Below the pieces are notes generated by a model. That model was not told the origin of the DNA. It saw only the letters and a list, made by a program, of their open reading frames with translations, and did not search any database. Position numbers and translations under genes: made by a program. From Azolla caroliniana (taxonomy: Eukaryota > Polypodiophyta), in contig JBHGNT010000022.1 of NCBI GenBank assembly GCA_043228905.1, positions 6,262,001 to 6,326,000 of the forward strand: 64,000 bases of DNA, given 5' to 3'. Each line of letters starts with the position of its first letter. Position 1 is the first letter of the stretch. This document shows, piece by piece, positions 59,798-64,000 of this stretch.

Positions 59798-62700
59798 CTA
59801 GGCATCGTGACGGTTTGCCGTTGTTTTGCTCTCCCGGGTTGCCAGCTCGTGCTCCGCCTTACCGGCTTGGTGGTAGTCTTCTTCCTCACAGGTTGCCGTC
59901 TTGGTTGGCCTGCCGGCGTCCAATTCGGTGTCGGCCCTTCGTTCAAATGGGTTCTTGGGCATAGGTCCTTTGTATGGCTTTAGTCTAAATCCGTTGACCC
60001 ATTTACCCAGCACCTTGCCAGCAAGTGTCCCTAACTGGTAAGACCCATTGAACCCGCGTGTGATCCAGTACGGTCTGGTCCATCTAAACCGTAGTTTGCC
60101 TGGAATTTTACCCATCTGGGTCTAGAACATTAGTACCGGCTTGCCGATTTCGAACATCTTTTCGTTTCCCTTCCGGTGCCGATCTACAAACGCTTTCCAT
60201 CGTCGTTGTTCCAATTCCAAGTGCATGATGCTCGCCAGTCGGTGTTCTTCTAGTTCACACAGAGCCTTTAACCGAATTGCCTCCGATTCCTTTTCATTAA
60301 GTCGTTCCCTAATCTGGATCCGTAAGCTCGGTACTTGGAACTCAACCAGCATGACTGCTTCTAATTCGAATGCTAACTGGAACGGCGTTGTTCGGATGTT
60401 TGTTTTGTACGCTGTCCGGTAAGCCCAGAGCGCACTGTGTAGCTTCGTGTCCCAATCTGTCTGATTCTCATTGACGATCTTGCGCAGAATATTCTGTAGC
60501 GTTTTGTTTGTTGACTCAGCTAATCCGTTGGCTTGTGGGTAGTACGGGGTGCTCCGTTTATGTACTACCGCATAGAATGACGTCAAGCTCTCCACTACCT
60601 GTCCCAGAAAGTGTCCTCCTTGGTCGCTTATTAGCTCTATGGGGCATCCGTACCGGCACCAAATGTATTCGTATAAGAATTTTGTCATCGACGCCGCGGT
60701 GTTGTCTCGTAGGGCTTTGGCTTCCACCCATTTAGTGCAGTACTTCGTCGCAACGATCACATACCGGTTGCCAGTTCTCATTGCCGGTGGTTTAAATGGT
60801 CCGACAAAATCCAGTCCCCATTTCTGAAATGGTTCTAGCGGTAGTACTGGCTGGTGCGGCATCCTAGCTTGTTCCGTTGGCTGGCCCATTCGTTGGCATA
60901 AATCACACTCTTTCGCGTACCGGACTGCGTCTTTCAATGTAGTCGGCCACCATAGGCCACTTTGCCATATCTTCCTTGCCGCAGCATCCCCGGCATAATG
61001 ACCTCCGACGACTCCGCAGTGTGCTTCCCGTAGTATTACCTCTTTCTCGTCATTGCGCACCGCTCGTCACCATATACCGTCCGCACCTTTGTGGTATAGC
61101 ATGTCCCGTAATAAACAGAAGTGTCGGCTTTGTACCGCCAGGCGTTTCCTCTCGTCCCAGTTCATCTCCTCCGGAGGCAATCCGGTGCTCAGAAATTGGT
61201 GCATATTTGTTAGCCACTTGTCTTCTGGTGCCACCATTTCATCTGTTGCCATTTCCGCTGTGACTCGAAATAGCTCAGCATCCGGAAACTCATCCGGTAC
61301 TCCGTCGCTGGTTTCGCCGGAATCTAACCGGTTTAAATAATCTGCTACCGCGTGCTGTATGCTGGGTCCGTGGAATATCTCGAATTCGAATTCCTGTAAT
61401 AGCAAAGTCCACCGGGCCAACTTACCAGTAAGTGACGCTTTGGACACTAGGTAGAGGAGTGTCGAATGATCTACATGGAAGGAAAACTTTCTTCCCAATA
61501 AATAATGCCTGAATTTTGTTACGCTGTAGATCATGCCTAAAGCTTCCCTTTCCGTGGTGGAATAATTTCGTTCGGCTTGGGATAACTTCCGGCTTGCGTA
61601 ATATACGGGCCGGTACCACCTTGGCTCTGTAAGTTGCATCATCGCACTCCCGATTGCAATGTCGAATGCATCCACGAACACATGAAATTCCTTCGCCCAA
61701 TCCGAGGGTTGCACTACCGGCGCTTGCGACAATAGAACTTTGAGTGCCCGGTACGCCTTGTCTTCGGTGTCGGTCCACTGGAACGGTGTTCAGTGTACCG
61801 CAGCATGTAGTGGTGTAGCTAGGTTCGCCAAATACCGGAGCATTCGGATATGCCAACAGATTTGGCCTAAGAAACGGCTCAATGCCTTTGCCGTTTTTGG
61901 TGACGGTGCCTCCAGGATTGCTTTTACTTTGTCCGGATCCACGGCGATGCCTTCCTTGCTCATAATGTGCCCCAGTAGCGTTCCGCTGGACACGCGGAAT
62001 ACACACTTCGCCGGATTCAGGCTTAGCCGGTAAGCCCTACACTTTTCTAGACACAGGCGGAGGTGTTGAAGGTGGTCTCCTTCCCGGCTGTAAACAGCGA
62101 CGTTGTCGAGGAACACCTGCATGAACGCCGGTATGAATTCTCCGAATATTTCCATGATGATCCTCTGGAACGTTGTCGGCGCCGTTTTTAGTCCAAACAT
62201 CATCACTACGGCAACAAACACTCCCCATTCAGTGACGAAAGCCGTTTTCTCCTGGTCCTCGGGGTGCATCCGGATCTGGTTGTATTTGCTGAATCCGTCT
62301 AAAAAACTATATACTTCATGGCCGGCGACTGCGTCCAAAACTCCATCCGTAAATGGAAGTGGAAATGCATCAGTTATCGTCGCCGTATTAAGCTTCCTGT
62401 AGTCGACGCATACTCTGATTTTGCCATTTTTCTTTGGTACGACTACTATCGGGCTCAACCATGTTGATTTCTTTACGGGATGGATAAAGCCAACCCTCAG
62501 CAACTTGTCGATTTCCTCCTTGACTTTGGCGGCATAGTTTGGATTCATCCGGTATCATCGTTGTGCTACCGGTTTGGCATCTTTGCTCAAATGTATCTGA
62601 TGCTGATATAGCTGAGGATCGAGCCCTCTCATATCCTTGTAGGACCAGGCAAACACGTCCCGAAACTCTTTGAGAAGTGTAATCATCGCCGTTCTGTTCT

Positions 62701-63600
62701 CCATAGTCATTTCCTTGGCTATCTGCACCGGTCTCACTTCTTCCGTAGTTCCTAGATTTACCTCTAGTTGGGATGCTTTAACCCATTGTGATATGGCCAT
62801 TTCTCTTTCCAACGCTTCTTGTGCTTGCCGTAGCTCCCGGATCGCTTCTTTATTTGGTTCTTCGTCCGCTCCGTCCGGTGGCAGTATGTATGGTGATACG
62901 GCTTCAGCTACGTCAATTTCGAACAGGGGTACTATCTTCGGATTATCTGGCAAGTATTCATCCACCTCTTCATCTGCTAATCCGTCCAGCATATTGACAC
63001 ATTTGGCATATAGGGGTGTTAATTCCTTCCCGGTACCCGTCCGTGGTTATGTCGGTACCCGTACTTTTGCTTTTCCCCATCGGAAGGTGATTATATTCTT
63101 TCTCCAGTTTTGTTTAATGTGCATCGTTTTTAGCCATGGCCGCCCCAACAATAGCGGGTAAGCTCCTTGTGCCTATAATTGTAGCACTACTGCCGAGATG
63201 CGAAATGTGTGGCCGCCGATTGTTACTTCCAAATCTCGTATCAAGCCGGTCGGTCGTACTGAGCTTGTATCCGCCATCCGTAGCCAGAACGGGCATGGTT
63301 CCCACTCTTGGATTCCCAAGGTGGTGCATGTTCGGAGGCTAATCACATTGACGACGGATCCTCCATCTATTACTGTTCCGGGTAACTCCTTTCCCTTCAT
63401 GATGGCTGTGATCGCCGGACTGTTTGTGTCTACCACCGCCGGTCCCTCCTCCGGATTTGAGAAGAATGTTGGTGCCGGTGGTGTTTCTCCTGTCGTCGTG
63501 CCTGTCTTGAGTCCTTCTGTGAATTTGGGCACTAGTTGCAAGAGCCGTCCTAATGGCAGCGTGATTTGGCACTCCTGCAATGCCTACCATGTCGCATTTT
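59798..63600 (-). pseudogene. G-D pol: protease to integrase, with several stops and a mutated RT site
   Basis: Protease GTVIDGGSVVNVIS (about 63345-63385), RT WLSPIVVVPKKNG, FLDGFSKYNQIRM, MMFGLKTAPTTF, RNase H VFVDAFDIAIGS, STTEREALG, HVDHSTLLYL, integrase HCGVVGGH..CDLCQR, LDFVGPF, SDQGGHFLG, PQANGLAEST, C-terminal WTRPYWI. The RT active site reads FLDNVAVYS instead of FLDDFAVYS (about 62095-62115), so the second catalytic Asp is lost. Stops at about 63593, 63175, 63045, 62552, 61787, 61064 and 60120. Most are one transition away from the G-C codon. Confidence 0.9.
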
Positions 63601-64000
63601 CGGTCTGACTGCCACCGGCGAGCTCTTCGGTGTTCTCCTTTTGCTACGCAAGTTCTGCTACGTTTTGCTCATTTGCCTTTTTCACCCATTCCGTTGCTTG
63701 CTTCTGGATGGCCTCTTGTGTCTCTCATTCCGTCGTCTTGCCCTTCGATCTTGTGGTAACCTGCTGCAGGTCTGCGACTTCGGCGACTACCATGTTTACT
63801 GTCAGTCGCTTGTCATAGCTCTTTGCCGGACATTGATTACTATAATGTCCTTCTTGCCAGCAATAATAGCAATATGCTTTCCGGGTATTGTTGGATTCGG
63901 CATTGTTTCCTGTACCCGGTGGAGGACCTGTGGTAACCGCGGGGCTTTGGTCCGGTTGGCTACTTGAGGCACATTTTTCCGGTTCACGTGGGTGGCTCCC
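63601..64000 (-). pseudogene. G-D gag C-terminal end, truncated by the window
   Basis: Contains CYYCWQEGHYSNQCPAKSYD (CCHC knuckle, about 63805-63865) and TTRSKGKTTEWETQEAIQKQA, matching the last knuckle and tail of the G-C gag. Frame breaks occur (about 63730). The rest lies beyond base 64000. Confidence 0.8.

Larger units (their letters stand above)
50956..64000 (-). mobile_element. Ty3/gypsy element G-D (G-C family), decayed, continues past the window
   Basis: 3' LTR 50956-51392, ORF3 51440-59521 (split by C-D), pol 59798-63600, gag from about 63600 to beyond the window end. Same layout and protein order as G-C. Many in-frame stops. The 5' LTR is outside, so TSD and age cannot be read. 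Confidence 0.9.

Noticed and set aside
1-64000. Host protein-coding gene hidden among the elements.
   Set aside because: Every long frame that I could read is gag, pol, LINE ORF1/ORF2 or ORF3, or a shadow of one of these. No other gene-like sequence was found, though short exons cannot be excluded.

Overview
This window is 64 kb of transposable-element DNA from a nuclear plant genome. I find no host gene. The elements are Ty1/copia and Ty3/gypsy LTR retrotransposons and one non-LTR (LINE) element. All three copia PBSs that I can see read TGGTATCAGAGC, the complement of the initiator tRNA-Met 3' end, as in land-plant copia elements. The LINE has an L1-style ORF1 with coiled coil, RRM-like core and C-terminal domain. 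The wording of the gypsy pol proteins loosely recalls seed-free plants (fern, lycophyte or bryophyte), but that is recollection and weak. The density of nested, decaying elements suggests heterochromatin.

Labels used: C- for copia, G- for gypsy. From 1 to 44.2 kb the window is one Russian doll. An old copia fragment (C-E, +) was hit by copia C-A (2303-42492, +, TSD AAGCC). C-A was hit between its integrase and reverse transcriptase by gypsy G-A (5110-39997, -, 4-bp TSD CTGG/CCGG). G-A then took two hits. Gypsy G-B (31690-38938, -, TSD CCGT) landed in its gag. A LINE (5480-25820, +) landed in its 3' LTR. The LINE was hit by gypsy G-C (7755-23389, -). G-C was hit in its integrase by copia C-B (12384-17894, +, TSD ACTTA), which is intact and very young: I count two differences between its 699-bp LTRs. 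Nesting depth is six.

From 44.2 to 50.9 kb lie truncated copia fragments in alternating orientation (C-F -, C-G +, C-H -). From 50.96 kb to the window end lies a second, decayed member of the G-C family (G-D, -). Near its 3' end it carries a damaged copia (C-D, 51474-56575, -, TSD AGAAT) related to C-B.

The most notable biology is as follows. (1) G-C and G-D carry a long third ORF downstream of pol. It encodes a protein of about 1,050 residues with a conserved N-terminal globular domain, a Pro/Glu linker, a long coiled coil and an acidic tail, and it has no env-like membrane segment. (2) The LTRs of G-A, G-B and a solo-LTR-like insert at 43.0 kb contain a tRNA-like segment with a Pol III B-box motif, running antisense to the element. 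(3) A block of about 43 bp upstream of the TATA box is shared between gypsy (G-A) and copia (C-D, more weakly C-B) LTRs. (4) G-A and G-B have an unusual protease motif (Asp-His-Gly) and a T-run at the gag stop suited to a -1 frameshift into pol.
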